Positions 36,139 to 47,858 of a stretch of DNA of 64,000 bases are shown piece after piece. The notes beneath the pieces are model-generated. The model did no database searches. It saw only the letters and a program-made list of their open reading frames with translations, and had not been told where the DNA came from. Positions within the stretch are counted from its first letter, which is position 1, and every line of letters begins with the position of its first letter. This DNA comes from Dasyornis broadbenti (lineage: Eukaryota > Chordata > Aves > Passeriformes > Dasyornithidae). Location: positions 259,226 to 323,225 of the forward strand of contig VZRN01005009.1 of assembly GCA_013397935.1 (NCBI GenBank), written 5' to 3'. The position numbers and the translations under genes are program-made.

Positions 36139-38345
36139 TCCTTGTACACTAGAGTTCCCCATTTTTGGGGCTTCTCAGTACTATCATAACACAAATATTT
36201 CATTATAAAGATGTGGAATGTTTTCTGGAAGAAAAAGGCACTGTGAGAGTCTGAGATTCTGTTTCAACACAGCACCAGAGAGTTCCAGGGCAATTCTAAG
36301 AAATATGAGCACGCTGATCAGTAAAAGCTACCAGAATAACCCGTATTCTTCTCTGACATACATCATTAGAGGGAAATCACAGGAAGATGAGGATGGAAGG
36401 GGCTTAATTCACTAGGTTCTGTTTCCTGCTGTTACAAACAACTGTGTCATATAATCCTTTTCATAAGTCACACCTGACAAACAAACAGGTGTCTCTTACA
36501 AGGCTGAACTTCAGGTGTAATGTAAGAAAGCAAACAACTTTCTCTGCAGCAGTGCCTGTGAAGTGTACAGCCAGAGAAGTGAGATTAGGCAGGATTTGGA
36601 TGCCACAGAACTCATGAACAAGGCCCTCCACCAGTCTACACCAGTTGTGCTCCATACCAGGAACAACACAGAGCAGAGGGTACCTGGCTTCGTGCTTATA
36701 ACACAGAAAGGCTGAGCACAAGGACTGTTCATCTCTCCTTCTTCATGTCTTCCCAAGAGAGACTGGAAAAGGAATAGAAAATACAGTATTTCCTACAAGC
36801 CTGGGACACACGATGCTCAGCACAACATTGTGCACGACCATGCTGAAATAGCAAACATAATTTGTTTTCTGCCAGTCTCAGCAAAAGATGTAATATTTCT
36901 AGTGAAATGAAGTTCAGCTCCTTCCCATCCAGTTCTCTTCAGCTCCTTTAGCTTAAGGTTGAACTCACCAAATCCAGAAAAATCTCTGAGACTCACAGCT
37001 CTTTATCCTTCGTCTATCTCACTAAATGGAGAAAAACAGCAGTTACCAGGCACTGTTGCAAGAAAGGGATGGATACAGGGCCTGGTGAAATGTGCTGCAT
37101 CCCTGCATGTCCCAGCGGGGCACAGCCTGAAGTCTTGGCTCAGTTTTTAACTCAGCAGAGCTTGGAAGGATATTAAAGAAGGGAAAATGAAAGAAAAAGC
37201 GAAGTTTTCTGGATAAACCGGTGGAAGATGCAGTTGCTAAGCACCTGTTCAATAAGTTACATAAAGAAACACGACACATCACCCAAAAGCCCAAAGCCAG
37301 ATCTCTCTCTGGCATAACTCTACTAAATCAATCAAATTAAACAAGGAATGACCTTTGTTCAACACACCTCTGCCTAGCAGCCACTCAGGGTTTGCCCTTC
37401 CCAGTTTTAGCACTGTTTCTCCAGAAGAATTGCGATGGAGACCAGGGAGTTCACCGGAAAGTCAGCCTTTGTAGATTTGGAGTTATGGGGAGGGGAGGGG
37501 GTTACAGTTCCTCTCTTGCCAAATCTGCCCTGAACTTCCCTGCTGCAGGAACTCCAAGCTCAGCACATATGTTAGCGCCTTTCAGGGCATTCAAACCAAC
37601 GAAAGCACAGAATGGGAAAAAATCTTCCCTCGCCAGCTTTTGATACAACCTGGAAAACAAACAGCTTGGAAGAGTTCCTTTTTCCTCAGCAGTGAAAATC
37701 GTGGTAAAGCACCATCTTGATAGTTCCCAAAGAGATTCATTTACAAAGATCAGTATAGGGGAGGCTTGTTTGGTCTCCCGAGATGTATCTCATCCTCTGA
37801 CAATTCACTGAGACCTTTGCTGTATCTCGCTATATGTGTATAATTATCTGCTCTGATACCTGAGCTCCTATGCAATAGTCTTACTCCAAGTAATCCAAAC
37901 TATCCCCAAGGCATGGCACACACAGAATGGTCAGGGGAGAGAGGGGAGGAGGGGCAGCGGACTTCCCTCATTTGCCGCTGGAAATCGGCATTTTAGGGCC
38001 TTGTAGTCATTTCCTTGCTAGTGTGAGGAAACTTTTTGTACATTTATATAAAATAGGAGGCCAGAAGTGCACACCCCCATCTTACTTCCTAATATATTAT
38101 GTTCTCCCCTGCCGAGTCCTGGGACTTAGTCTGGATTTGGTAACTGAAGTAATATAAATGTTAGCTAAGAAGTATTCCAGCAATATGGTTCCAATTTAAG
38201 CTTGTTTTGAAGTCTAAAGAACTAATATGTCTCAGAGATTCTTCACTGGATGTTTAGGTCTAATGTAATTTGTGCAGCAGTGCACACTGCTCTCTAGAAG
38301 CCCTTCTGCAATGCTCCAGAAAACAGGTTCCTTCCCAACCAGGAT
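36139..38345. other. Unique non-coding DNA
   Basis: No repeat or exon recognised. Frames are below 100 codons and lack features. Confidence 0.4.
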
Positions 38346-38470
38346 GGAATCGTAGAATCCCAGAATGGTTTGGCTTGGAAGAGACATTAAAGATGATCAA
38401 GCCCCAGCCGCTGTGCCATGGGCAGGGAAATTTCCACAAGACCAGGCTGCTCAGAGCCCTGAGTCCTTGA
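38346..38470 (-). mobile_element. CR1: CR1 LINE 3' fragment, about 125 bp
   Basis: Plus strand: 'ggaatcgtagaatcccagaa', 'tggtttggcttggaa', 'gtgccatgggcagggaaatt', 'ccacaagaccaggctgctca', 'gagccctgagtccttga'. A very short minus-strand copy. Confidence 0.9.
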
Positions 38471-39235
38471 GGATGCAGAGCAACCAGGAGCCCCAGCCCT
38501 GGCTGGTACTCGCTGACCTCTTGTGAATTTGAGTGCTTTGCCTAGGGAATGGTGTTCTATTTGCCAGGCCTTGAGGATAAATGAAGGCTCTGTGTCGCCA
38601 CTGGTTTCACTCCCCTATTCCTCTTGTTTCTTGGAGGCGAAACAAGCCACCTCTGAAGGAAGCCATGCTCTGCAAGCTGTTTGCACTTTACTTCAATAAC
38701 ATGCTTCTTGCAACGCTGCCTTTATTTGTGTAGACATGCATTCTCAAGGTTTGCCTGCCCCCTTTTCCTCCCTCACACCCCTACGGAGCCCCTGCCTGAA
38801 TCCAAGTAATGAGCTAACCCATGGAACTCATTGCCCTTTATCTTGCTGGGGAACGTGCACCTTTTGAACTGCCATCTGCAGATTGTGTTGATGCACTGAC
38901 TTGTTAACTGTGCCATACTGTGAAGGAAATGGCATGATTTAGATCAAGTGCTCTGGACGGCTGTTCATAAGAAACACTTGAGCCAAGCTGTTACTGCTCA
39001 GGATGTGCCCTGGGGAGAGGGGTTTCGTTTCGGGTCATGCTCTTGCCTTGTATGAGGGCAGGCGCAAAGTACTGAAATCACAGTCCTTCCCTGAAGCTGA
39101 GGGGAGGGGGGAGGAGAAACATTATGAAACCATAGAAGCGAAGCTGCCAAATTAACTTCTCACCCTTTCAATCACACTCCAGAGGATAAAAGCCTAACAT
39201 TTCTGCCTCAGAAACAGGCTCAGTTTACACCAAAC
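38471..39235. other. Unique DNA
   Basis: Nothing recognised. A G/A-rich stretch lies at 39099-39119. Confidence 0.4.
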
Positions 39236-39420
39236 AAGTTATTTCTCTAATTTATCAGACTTGCCAGCTATCATTCTAATTATTGGAAACCTCAGACTTT
39301 TTATGAAGTCAGATGTACAGCGTTATTTGCATGGTTGTAACATATCACCAGATAAACAGGTCTCAGGGAAAGAAGGGCTTTTTAGAAAAGGATCTGCAGG
39401 TTTCCTTACACAGTTAGGCG
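39236..39420. promoter_or_regulatory. Candidate conserved non-coding element with octamer
   Basis: Single-copy block with TAATTA (39277-39282), a perfect octamer ATTTGCAT (39325-39332) and a GATA-type 'cagataaacagg' near 39351. It is the second such octamer-plus-TAATTA block in the window (compare 23921-24080). Function is inferred only. Confidence 0.38.
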
Positions 39421-39442
39421 TTTAAGAACACTATCACTGTGG

Positions 39443-39495
39443 AAAAAAAAAAAAAAAAGCGGTTCTGGATTTAATTTTCTTAAAAAAAAAAAAAA
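39443..39495 (+). repeat. Two poly-A runs
   Basis: A runs of 16 (39443-39458) and 14 (39482-39495) bases separated by 23 bases. They do not follow a recognised retrocopy. Confidence 0.9.
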
Positions 39496-40880
39496 TGCTA
39501 CTTCCAACATAATGTAACATAGCTCAACATGAGAGGAGGAGACTATGATGGAAAGCTCGTCAAAAGACTCCCGTTGACTTTCACTGGCTTTGGATCAGCG
39601 CTTAATTCTTTATCTTCCCTTGCCTAGTAGCACAATCATGGAAACAAGCTGACACCCAGCAGCCAGGCCAGGCAGAGGAGGAGGAGGCAGCAAGAGCCAT
39701 AAGGGACCGGCTGCTCTCCCAGCCGCTCCTAACACAAACACTGATTTGTCCATTCTATGTAAATGGATGATTAGAGTCATTCTCTAAGACAAATTTACTT
39801 TTCTGCACACTCTAAATCTGTTTAGTCACTTTAAAGGTGTCAATTATTGGAGCATGCTAAGACTATGAATTTCTTAGTAATAGCTTTAATAACATTTTGA
39901 AATGAAAAGCAGATACCTTGAAGTTGGCTTACTTTGAAAAGACATATGAGTAGATCTGGTTTTAATTTATGTCCTATTCTACATCTGGAATCCCTTATAA
40001 TTAAAACTAAAAGCTGGACTACTACTTCCACCTGTCAAATGATGAAAAGATGAATGCACTAATAGCTTACTAAATAGCCCAACATGATCGAGTTTACTTT
40101 CCCGTTCTATACAGTAAAAAAGGATTTTGGACAGAAGGCTAAAGGTCTTTGGTCATTACTAATAGCACACTTTCAGTATTAACCTACGTACCCCACTACC
40201 AGCACCACCACCGGCTCCTTTTAGCACCAAGATCTCTAAACTGCACTTTGCATTTTGATTACTTGTGTGTATTCAGCTCTGCCGCTGCAGCTTCTCAAGC
40301 TTTCCCAGTCCACAGGTGGATTTTCTCCCCTATAACTATTTTCAGCCACTCCACGTTTTTCTTCTTCTCATCTTCTTCTCTCATTAACTACTTCAGTCTA
40401 TCAAGTTTTCCATCTGTTTATCTGAAGCACACTTATCCCAAATGACAGCTTTCCCACTGATGTGAGCAGTTCAGGGCATGTGGCAGCTTGGACTCTATTT
40501 TTGCATCTTCTGCTTCTATTTCTTTATGATCCCATTGCCTCCTGTTCCTGTTGATCCACCTGCCTCATCTTACTACACTGGCTGATTCATGACAATTTCC
40601 CTGCATGGATTTGCACAGAACCAAACAAATCAGGACCCTCAAAAGATAAGTGGGGTCTTGAGGTACAGGCATTATAAATAAAATGAGAGCTGTTGGATTA
40701 ATGGGTTAAAATACAATAAAAATACTCTCCTACAGAAATACTGACCACTTTTTCCCTAATATGTTGATACATCACCCATGGGTCTTTATAGATGCACAGC
40801 GAGATTATAAATCTTTTAGGGGAGTCCGGGAGATTCCAGCACACAACCTCACAACACAGTGAGAGCACACAACCTCCAGA
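39496..40880. other. Unique non-coding DNA
   Basis: A small GC-rich, AGG-repeat stretch lies at 39665-39725. No gene, RNA or mobile element recognised. Confidence 0.4.
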
Positions 40881-41262
40881 GCCCCTCTGCTCTGGAGCCA
40901 GGCTGGGAGAGCTGGGGGTGCTCACCTGGATAAGAGAAGGCTCCAGGCAGAGCTCAAAGTCCCTTCAAGGGCTTAAAGGGGCTCCAGGAGAGCTGGAGAG
41001 GGACTTTGGACAAGGGATGGAGGGACAGGACAGGGGGAATGGCTTCACACTGCCAGGAGTTGGATGGGGTATTCGGAAGGAATTCTTGGCTGTGAGAGTC
41101 ATGAGGCCCTGGCACAGGGTGCCCAGAGAAGCTGTGGCTGCCCCATCCCTGGAAATGTTGCAGGCTAATTTGAAGAGGGCTTGAAGCAACCTGGTCTAGT
41201 GGAAGGTGGGAACTAGATGATCTTTAAAACCCCTTCCAGCCCTAACCATTCCGGGATTCTTT
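40881..41262 (+). mobile_element. CR1: CR1 LINE 3' fragment, about 380 bp
   Basis: Sense order: 'gataagagaaggctccaggc', 'gggcttaaaggggctccagg', 'agagctggagagggactttg', 'gggaatggcttcacactgcc', 'aagctgtggctgccccatcc', then 'ccctaaccattccgggattc'. It is the longest of the young copies here. It faces the minus-strand copy at 41380-41690, so the two 3' ends point at each other. Confidence 0.93.
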
Positions 41263-41379
41263 TGGCCCTACAGAGCCATTATTTCCAGCATGTTTGCCCA
41301 TTCATCTTTAAAGATGTTGAAAAAAGAAACCCCACACCAATAAAACACCAGAGAGGTGAATGCATTTGCAATGCTAAAC
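41263..41379. other. Spacer between convergent CR1 copies
   Basis: 117 bp of AT-rich single-copy DNA. It would be the loop of any hairpin formed by the flanking inverted CR1 pair. Confidence 0.6.
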
Positions 41380-41690
41380 CATGGAATCCCAAAATGGGTT
41401 GGGTTGGAAGGGACCTTAAAGTTCCACCCCTTGCCATGGGCAGGGTTACCTTCCACTAGACGAGGTTGCTCCAAAGTCTTTCCAACTTAGCCTGGAACAT
41501 TTCCAGGGATGGGGCAGCCACAGCTTCTCTGCCCAACCTTTGCCAGGGCCTCCCCACCCTCACAGGGAAGAATTTCTTCCCAATGTCTTCCCAATCTCGC
41601 ATCTAACCCTGGTCTCTGTGAGTGGAAAGCCATTCCCCCATGTCTATCACTCCATGCCCTTGTCCAAAGTCTCTCTCCAGCTCTCTTGTG
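41380..41690 (-). mobile_element. CR1: CR1 LINE 3' fragment, about 310 bp
   Basis: Plus strand: 'catggaatcccaaaatgggt', 'ttgccatgggcagggttacc', 'ttccagggatggggcagcca', 'tcacagggaagaatttcttc', 'gaaagccattcccccatgtc', 'aaagtctctctccagctctc'. Contains a small duplication of 'cccaatgtctt' / 'cccaatctcgc'. Confidence 0.94.
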
Positions 41691-42407
41691 CATATATACT
41701 CTCTTTAAAAGAAAAGAATAGCAAAGGAGTTCATTTCAAAAGGAAAACTTTGGTTCTGCCCTTGCAGAATCCTTGCAGCAGCCAGCCAGCTGTGTGGGCT
41801 GTCTCTGAAGATTAATTGTCTCAACGCCTGCTCTTGTTTCCTCTGTTCATAGAAATATGAAAATATCTGATCTGGGAAACAGGATTTTATTCTGCTTGCT
41901 AAACAGCTTGGAATATTCTAAAATGTGAGGGTGTCTGGCCTAGATAAAGCAGTCTAATTAACACTGTTGTTGGTATCCTCACAGCTGTTGCAGTGAACAA
42001 ATCTCCCTCCGGTAGTTCTTACCGTTCTGAATATTGCTGAAAAAATTATTTTCATATTACTGCATTCCTCAAAGGAAAATAAAAGTCTTGTCTCCTGAGT
42101 TGCTGGAGAGCTACCCAAAAGCCTCCTTGGCATGAAAATGCCAAGAGACATGAATATTCCAGCAAAATGCTTGAGCTCAGGCAGGAAGCTATGGAAAAAG
42201 CTGTCCCAAATATTACAAATGCGCAGCACTCGGCCTCTTACGTCAATGCAAAGAGTAATGTTTCGGCTGCCCCAGCAAGTAGGAAATGATGCAGGTATTA
42301 AACATTATTACGAGAACAGAGACACATTAGTTTCTGCTTATGCAGTAGGACTGTGAATGGAGCTTTTTGTTGGGGAGGATTTTCATGGGGAAAGTTAATA
42401 CACTTTG
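41691..42407. other. Unique non-coding DNA
   Basis: Nothing recognised. Frames are short and opposite-strand overlapping. Confidence 0.4.
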
Positions 42408-42492
42408 TCCAGACCATGAGATGGTACAAATCAGTGTAGTTCCATCTAAATCAGTGGATCAGTGTTGATTTACAGCAGCTGAGGATCAACCC
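42408..42492. repeat. Decayed palindromic interspersed repeat
   Basis: Left arm 'tggtacaaatcagtgtagtt' and right arm 'agtgttgatttacagcagct' are imperfect inverted copies around a centre near 42450, followed by 'gaggatcaacccc'. I recall this type ('tttacaccagctgaggatc' near a palindromic centre) as common in bird, turtle and crocodile genomes; its transposon class I cannot name. Confidence 0.5.
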
Positions 42493-43178
42493 CCTGGTTT
42501 TTTGGCCTGTTGAGGATTGTATAACATATACTGCCCAGAAACACTGATGACAAATTTGAAACTGCGTAGGGATACACTGAACCAAAAACCTGCTTCAAAC
42601 CAAAACTGGCTACTCTCCTTTTAAATCACTGAGAGCTGCTGTCTTAAACATTACTGTCAAAGGCGCATTTTTAAACATGGATCAAAATCTGGTGGCTGCA
42701 CCCTCCGGTTGGTGCCACGCATGCTGCATTCCATCCAAACTCCAACCCGCTAGTGCCGATTCATAAATGATGTGTTGGTTTAATCTATTTTTCACAGGGG
42801 GTGTTTCAGAGCAGGAAAATTAGAAACAGGTAGAAGGGACTCTTATTACTGTCTCATAGTGTGCTCTCGTACATGAGGATTGGATTAAGATAACATCTGG
42901 TCTGTATTTCTTGAACTATTTCCCTTTTATCACAAGAAAATCGGCAACCCATCTCACAACTGCTCCTAATTTAGATCTAAATATCACTGATGAAACATTG
43001 TACAACATGCTGTTATCTATTAAAATGATTTCCCTGAAGGAACAGTGGATACTTTTATATTTTCCAGTGAAACCAACCATATTCCCCCCTTAGCACTAAC
43101 TAGTTACCATATAATCATATACTCAAACGGTAAAAGGAAAATCACTTTGGAAAAAGCAAATGAGTGCCCACCAAACCT
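42493..43178. other. Unique DNA; CpG-containing block 42655-42780
   Basis: 42655-42780 contains several CpGs, an NFI-like 'ttggtgccacgc' and 'gattcataaatgatg', and may be a conserved element. Otherwise nothing recognised. Confidence 0.35.
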
Positions 43179-43234
43179 TCAGCTGGTGTAAGTTAAAGCA
43201 CATTCACTGATTTCAGGCCCATTTACACCACTGT
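43179..43234. repeat. Palindromic interspersed repeat, second copy
   Basis: 'tcagctggtgtaagttaaag' opens and 'ggcccatttacaccactg' closes the block, giving inverted ends around 'tcactgatttcag'. It is the same family as 42408-42492, only 690 bp away. Confidence 0.5.
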
Positions 43235-43339
43235 CCTTGTGATGATGGTCTTGGTTCACACACGGTCTGAAAAACTGCAAGGTGCTGAGGATCTTCTGCA
43301 CTCATTGCTTTTAAAAGGAACTGGTTAAACCATACAGTC

Positions 43340-43487
43340 AAAGAATCATGGAATGGTTTGGGCCGGACAGGACCTTGAAGATCATGCAGTTCCAACCCCC
43401 TGCCATGGGCAGGGATGCCACTCACTAGATCAGGTTGCCCCATCCAGCCTGCCCTTGAACACTTCCAGGGATGAGGCATCCACAATC
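43340..43487 (-). mobile_element. CR1: CR1 LINE 3' fragment, about 150 bp
   Basis: Plus strand: 'aaagaatcatggaatggttt', 'ttccaaccccctgccatggg', 'cactagatcaggttgcccca', 'cttccagggatgaggcatcc'. Minus-strand, strongly 5'-truncated. Confidence 0.93.
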
Positions 43488-45140
43488 AAAGCTACGTCCA
43501 GACTCAAATACATAATTCAGCAAGGTTTTTAAGGATGTGCTTTTACACACACAGAGCAGAGGAACAATGAACAGTCTGAGGTTTTCCTCGGGAAGCAGAA
43601 AGGCAGAGCACAGCACCCTGTCATCCCTCCCATTTGGTTCAAACAGAGAAATTGTCCGTGGAATGCAGTAATCTTTTTTTCAGCGCTCTGCAGAGTTCAA
43701 GTCCCCAGAAGGCTGCCTATTGAGTTCAACAAATAAAAACTTCTGTTTTCTTCACGAGTCTATAATTCATTTTCATGGACAGTAAATCAGAAAAGGAGGG
43801 GGGGGGGAGGGGAAGCATTTTACAATCTCAAGCTATTTTGCATACCTTAAGTGCACATCAGTTTTTCCCATTTCCATTGTATCGTTACCATTTAAAACAG
43901 AGGAATTAGATAAGCATACGTTCCCTCTATTAACTGCTTTAATTTAAAAGTAATTTCTACCATCTGGAATTACTATTTACTGTTGTTTGGAGGAGGGGAA
44001 AAAAAAAGAATCTGAAACTGTAAAAAAGATCATCACCATTTCTTTCAAAGAATAACCAGAGCAAAGGAGGGAGTCGCATACAAGGAATGTAATTGATTAT
44101 CCACTGGTCAAGTTGGATATTTTGGAGGGAATTCTGAGAATAAAAAGTCTCTACGAGTTATCAGCGGTCAGACTGGAGCCATTCAGTTTTCACCTGCTTG
44201 TGTTTGTTGTCTGGCAACCAGTCAAGGGTGCTATTAGCAGAATTAAGCTCCAGAAGAAAAGATTGCCCTGTAGGAGGTAAGATGAAGACTGGAAAGTGTG
44301 GCTTTTTATCAGTATCACAATAAGGACCAGGTCAGAAAGGATTCAGTGTGGGTTTCCTTTCAAACAGGTAATCTCTGCTGAAATAATAGAGTAATTGTTG
44401 CTTTGAAACCTTTCTGTGCTGCAGCACACTGCAGCACATTTGATATAGATTTTGGATTTAATGGAGAACTCCAACAAACCTGAAACACACACACAGGGAA
44501 AGCAAGAAAAGAACAGGGCACCAGTGGAAAATGTCTTTATCCTCTAATTCCAGGTCAATATAGTGAAACATAAAATATATTCAGGGCAGTTTTATACCTT
44601 GATTTATGTCTCCCCTCCTTCTCAGGCTGCTTTCTATCTGTCTATAAAGTTTTGGTCTATAAATGTGCAGTAACGTAATACAAAATATTGCAAGAGTAAT
44701 AACATATGCAATTGCAGTTCATCTCACAAATCCTGAACACTAGCAATGAATCAAAGCTTTCCAGGGCTGTTCCTTGAAATACAACTTTTTCTAGGTTCTA
44801 TTCAAAGGCCTGAAAGCAGTCACTGGGACAAGCTGCAAGAGCAAGATGCGCACTGCAGATGAGGGACAGCATTTTATGTTTTTCTGGCAAATTGCCTAAA
44901 TGTTTGTATTGAAAAGTAATTGTTGAGTGGGCTTCTCATTTTTTATTCTTTATAAAGATAGTGCACATGTCTCTCCTCTGGAAATGTGCATTAACTGTTT
45001 GGAGATGAAGCTGCAGTTTGGTTTCTTACTGTCTGCAGAAAGTGTTAACCAGCAAAATGGCCGATCCTGTAAGTCTCAAAATGCAAAGATGAGCTTGTAA
45101 ACCATGTCAAAGGACAAGAAAATATAGGAAAGAATTCTCT
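43488..45140. other. Unique DNA; regulatory-looking block 43640-44160
   Basis: 43640-44160 is repeat-free and AT-rich, with 'ctataattcattttcatgga', 'ttaactgctttaatttaaaa' and 'tggaattactatttactg'. It carries a run of ten Gs at about 43799-43808. It could be a conserved element; not tested. 44160-45140 holds nothing I recognise. Confidence 0.35.
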
Positions 45141-45184
45141 CATCCATCTATCCGTCCGTCTGTCTGTCTGTCTATCTATCTCTC
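45141..45184 (+). repeat. (TCCG/TCTG/TCTA)n tetranucleotide microsatellite
   Basis: Compound array of TCCA/TCTA, TCCG, TCTG and TCTA units, about ten in all. The internal CpG-bearing TCCG units could be the ancestral state of the TCTG units or the reverse. Confidence 0.93.
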
Positions 45185-45430
45185 ACTTTATGGCAATTTT
45201 TGATTTCCAAGCCTCAGAAAAGAAGCTCCCTTTCAGTGTAGATGTCATCAGTCTTACACACAGTCCTTTCCAAGCCATGGCACAAGGAGGAAAGCCTGGC
45301 AGAAGCTGGTCAAGGCTACAACATTTTCTGCTGGAGCCATTCTGGGTCCTGGATGTGGAGCAGAAAGCAGCATATTACAAAGAGTTGGTTGTTCCATACA
45401 GAGACAGTTCCCTGATCCTCACCTCAGTTC

Positions 45431-45467
45431 CCCCATCCCTGGAAGTGTTTCAAGCTGGATTGGACAG
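45431..45467 (+). mobile_element. CR1: Isolated 37-bp CR1 internal piece
   Basis: The 37 bases here (starting ccccatccctggaagtgttt) are identical to 45826-45862 within the downstream CR1 copy, but the sequence on either side does not continue as CR1. It lies inside an otherwise open 106-codon frame (45190-45510) that has no known domain. Confidence 0.7.
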
Positions 45468-45807
45468 CACAGGGTTACCTGGATTCAGACATGAGATAAT
45501 TTATCCTTAAGAGTTTTGAAGAGCTGCCCAAGGAGCTCTGAGCTTGTACAGTTTTTATTTAAGAATTCTTGCAAAGGCAAGGAATGTGCAGAAATTCATT
45601 TATGTACCAATGTTTCAATAAAACTTGGGAACTGTGAGTAACTGCAAAAGGGTCAACATGGCATCAGTTCCAGGCAGGACTATTATAAGTTTGTGAGGAG
45701 ATGCACTCAGTTCTAAAGCCAAAGGCTCATAACCCAGATAATATCAATCATCTTGATGAAATGGAATACAAGTCTTAAATTCTTAAAATGATTTCATGAT
45801 TTCATAA
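45468..45807. other. Unique DNA between two identical CR1 segments
   Basis: 340 bp of single-copy sequence. No CR1 similarity seen. Confidence 0.5.
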
Positions 45808-45970
45808 CCAGAGAAGCTGTGGCTGCCCCATCCCTGGAAGTGTTTCAAGCTGGATTGGACAGGGCTTGGAGCAACCTCGTCTAGTGGAAGGTGTCCCTGC
45901 CCATGGCAGGGGGTTGGAATGAGATGAGCTTTAATGTCCCTTCCAACCCAAACCATTCTGGAATTCTATG
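45808..45970 (+). mobile_element. CR1: CR1 LINE 3' fragment, about 160 bp
   Basis: Sense order: 'cagagaagctgtggctgccc', 'catccctggaagtgtttcaa', 'aaggtgtccctgcccatggc', 'agggggttggaatgagatga', 'ttccaacccaaaccattctg', 'gaattctatg'. Well preserved and 5'-truncated. Confidence 0.94.
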
Positions 45971-46239
45971 TTTGTAAATTTATTTGGTTAAAAGTAGTGG
46001 AGCTGACAGAATAAATCAAAAAAATCTGCAAGGCACACTTCACAAAATGGCAGTTTTCAAATAGTACTTTATAAAACCTGACTCAACACCCAGTTTATGG
46101 CATGGAATCACTCCATAAAGAGTCAAGAAATCACTCCATAAAGAAAATCAAAGCCAAAGGTGCAAAGAAAATAATCTGCAGCTCCCAGAGGTACACAGGG
46201 ATCTCACCGTGGACAGTGCCATTTAATCACATTCCACAG
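45971..46239. other. Unique DNA with a 23-bp tandem duplication
   Basis: 'aatcactccataaagag' occurs at 46106 and again 23 bp later, a recent-looking tandem duplication (46104-46148). Confidence 0.6.
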
Positions 46240-46440
46240 TTCAAAGGAAGAGGCAGTATTGGTGCTGATAAAGATTGCAGATGACAGAAAGCTGGATGGA
46301 GGAAAAAAAATAACAATAAGGGTACGTCAATCCATGAATTTTGTCTGGATTATTTGGTGGGTGAAACTCTTTTGTCTATTTATACATCTTTTAATACAGC
46401 CAGATGCAAGGCCATGGCTTGGCAAGGGCAATGCAGGGCT
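46240..46440 (+). mobile_element. CR1: Possible ancient CR1 ORF2 fragment
   Basis: 'ataaagattgcagatgacag' followed by 'aaagctggatggagg' reads KIADDRKLDGG in one plus frame (from 46265), close to the catalytic FADD-type motif and its following KLGG-like step in CR1 reverse transcriptase. A later 'ccagatgcaaggccatggct' recalls the next conserved block. The link between is poor, so the call is tentative. Confidence 0.42.
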
Positions 46441-46934
46441 GGTTGGCACTGAGAGCTGCTTGGTTCCTGCTTGACATATATTAACTACAATTTTGCCTTC
46501 TGAGCACTTGCCTACAAGTCACTCCAGTCACTCCAAACCTTTCCCAGCGGAAATGTTTGCACTGTCCTAACACTGTGCTGCCTACAGAAAACGCTAATGC
46601 TTATTCAGAGAGGAAAAGGAACCAGCCTTGAAGGCAACTCAGTGTCCCAGCCCTTTAAAGTTGATTACCAAAACAATTCCTTGCTGTATCTTGTATTTTT
46701 CTAACCTACTCCAATTACCCTTCTGCTTCTGTGATACCTTAAAGGCAAAGAAATCACCACACAGACAAAAAAAAAAAAAAAAAAAGATGGAAAGCTACTC
46801 ATTCGTAATAAAACTTAGATTCCAAAATGAGCTGCACAGAAGCAGCCTCCAGGCTCTCCTGACTCCACTAGAGCCACTGGGGAGCACACGGCCTTGCCTA
46901 CAGAAGGATCATGGCATTTGAGTACATGAGCTGA
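46441..46934. other. Unique DNA with a poly-A run
   Basis: A run of about 19 As at 46767-46785. No retrocopy recognised on its 5' side. Confidence 0.5.
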
Positions 46935-46960
46935 GGGGGCTGATCCTGCTAACACTTCAT
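46935..46960. repeat. Half of a palindromic interspersed repeat
   Basis: 'ggggctgatcctgctaacac' matches one arm of a palindromic repeat type that I recall from reptile and bird genomes ('ggcctgatcctgcaaacac'). The second arm is not visible. Confidence 0.4.
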
Positions 46961-47858
46961 ACCAGGCAGAGAGCCAGGTGCACAGAGATAATCAAACCAA
47001 ATCCTAATTAAGTGTCTGAATTCCCAGGGAAATCCATGCATAGTGGGATGCCTAAATGTGATTGTGGATATCAATCCATCTGCTAATAGCTGTAAATACA
47101 CCGCTGATTTCCAAAGCAGATGATGGCAATTGTCATTTCATTCTAATTCATCTGTTTTTCTTGAATGTGAGAGAAGCAAACTCTGAGGATGACTGCACTG
47201 CTATTAGTTGCATTTGCCTAAAGGAAAATAGTAACTTTTATACCTAAATATGAACCTGAGATTGGGCAACACAGAGAAAAAATTAGCACATCACTAGAAA
47301 AGTTTAGAGAATATATACCATACAGCTTTGTAAAAGAGCAGTAAGATCTTAAAGAGATTTATACAGTGTGAAATATAATGATCTCTATGCTTTTAGCCAC
47401 ATTACCATTGAAGTTAACTGATAAAAATACTTGGTGAATAAACCAAAATAAAAACATTCTCATCTCACCCAAAAGGTACGCTCAGCTTGTCACAGGAAAT
47501 AAGAATCCTGCATCTATTAGATCATATCTTTGCTGCCCACTCAGAGCAAATGATTGATATAACAGACATGTTGAATCAAGATGCTAGATCATTCTTTTCC
47601 TTCTCTACATACTCAGTCGAAGCCAACAGTTTTGTTTTTCTTTTACCCCCAGAATATCTGTGATTTCTGAGATTCCTTAAGGATATTGCCTTAATAACTG
47701 GAGGAGCTGGCTGAGCAAAAACCTGCAGCACAGTGCTGGGTCAGAGGGATCCTGTCTGTGCCGCTGCAATCAAACCAGCCCAGTTTGAGGAAGTATAAAC
47801 ACTGGAGTGGGCAGAAGAGCGAAAAGTAGGGCCAAGAGGGAAAACAGGCATGTCCTTA
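46961..47858. other. Unique AT-rich DNA
   Basis: Nothing recognised. Confidence 0.4.

Noticed and set aside
46767..46785. Poly-A as the tail of a processed pseudogene
   Set aside because: No gene-like sequence upstream and no target duplication seen.
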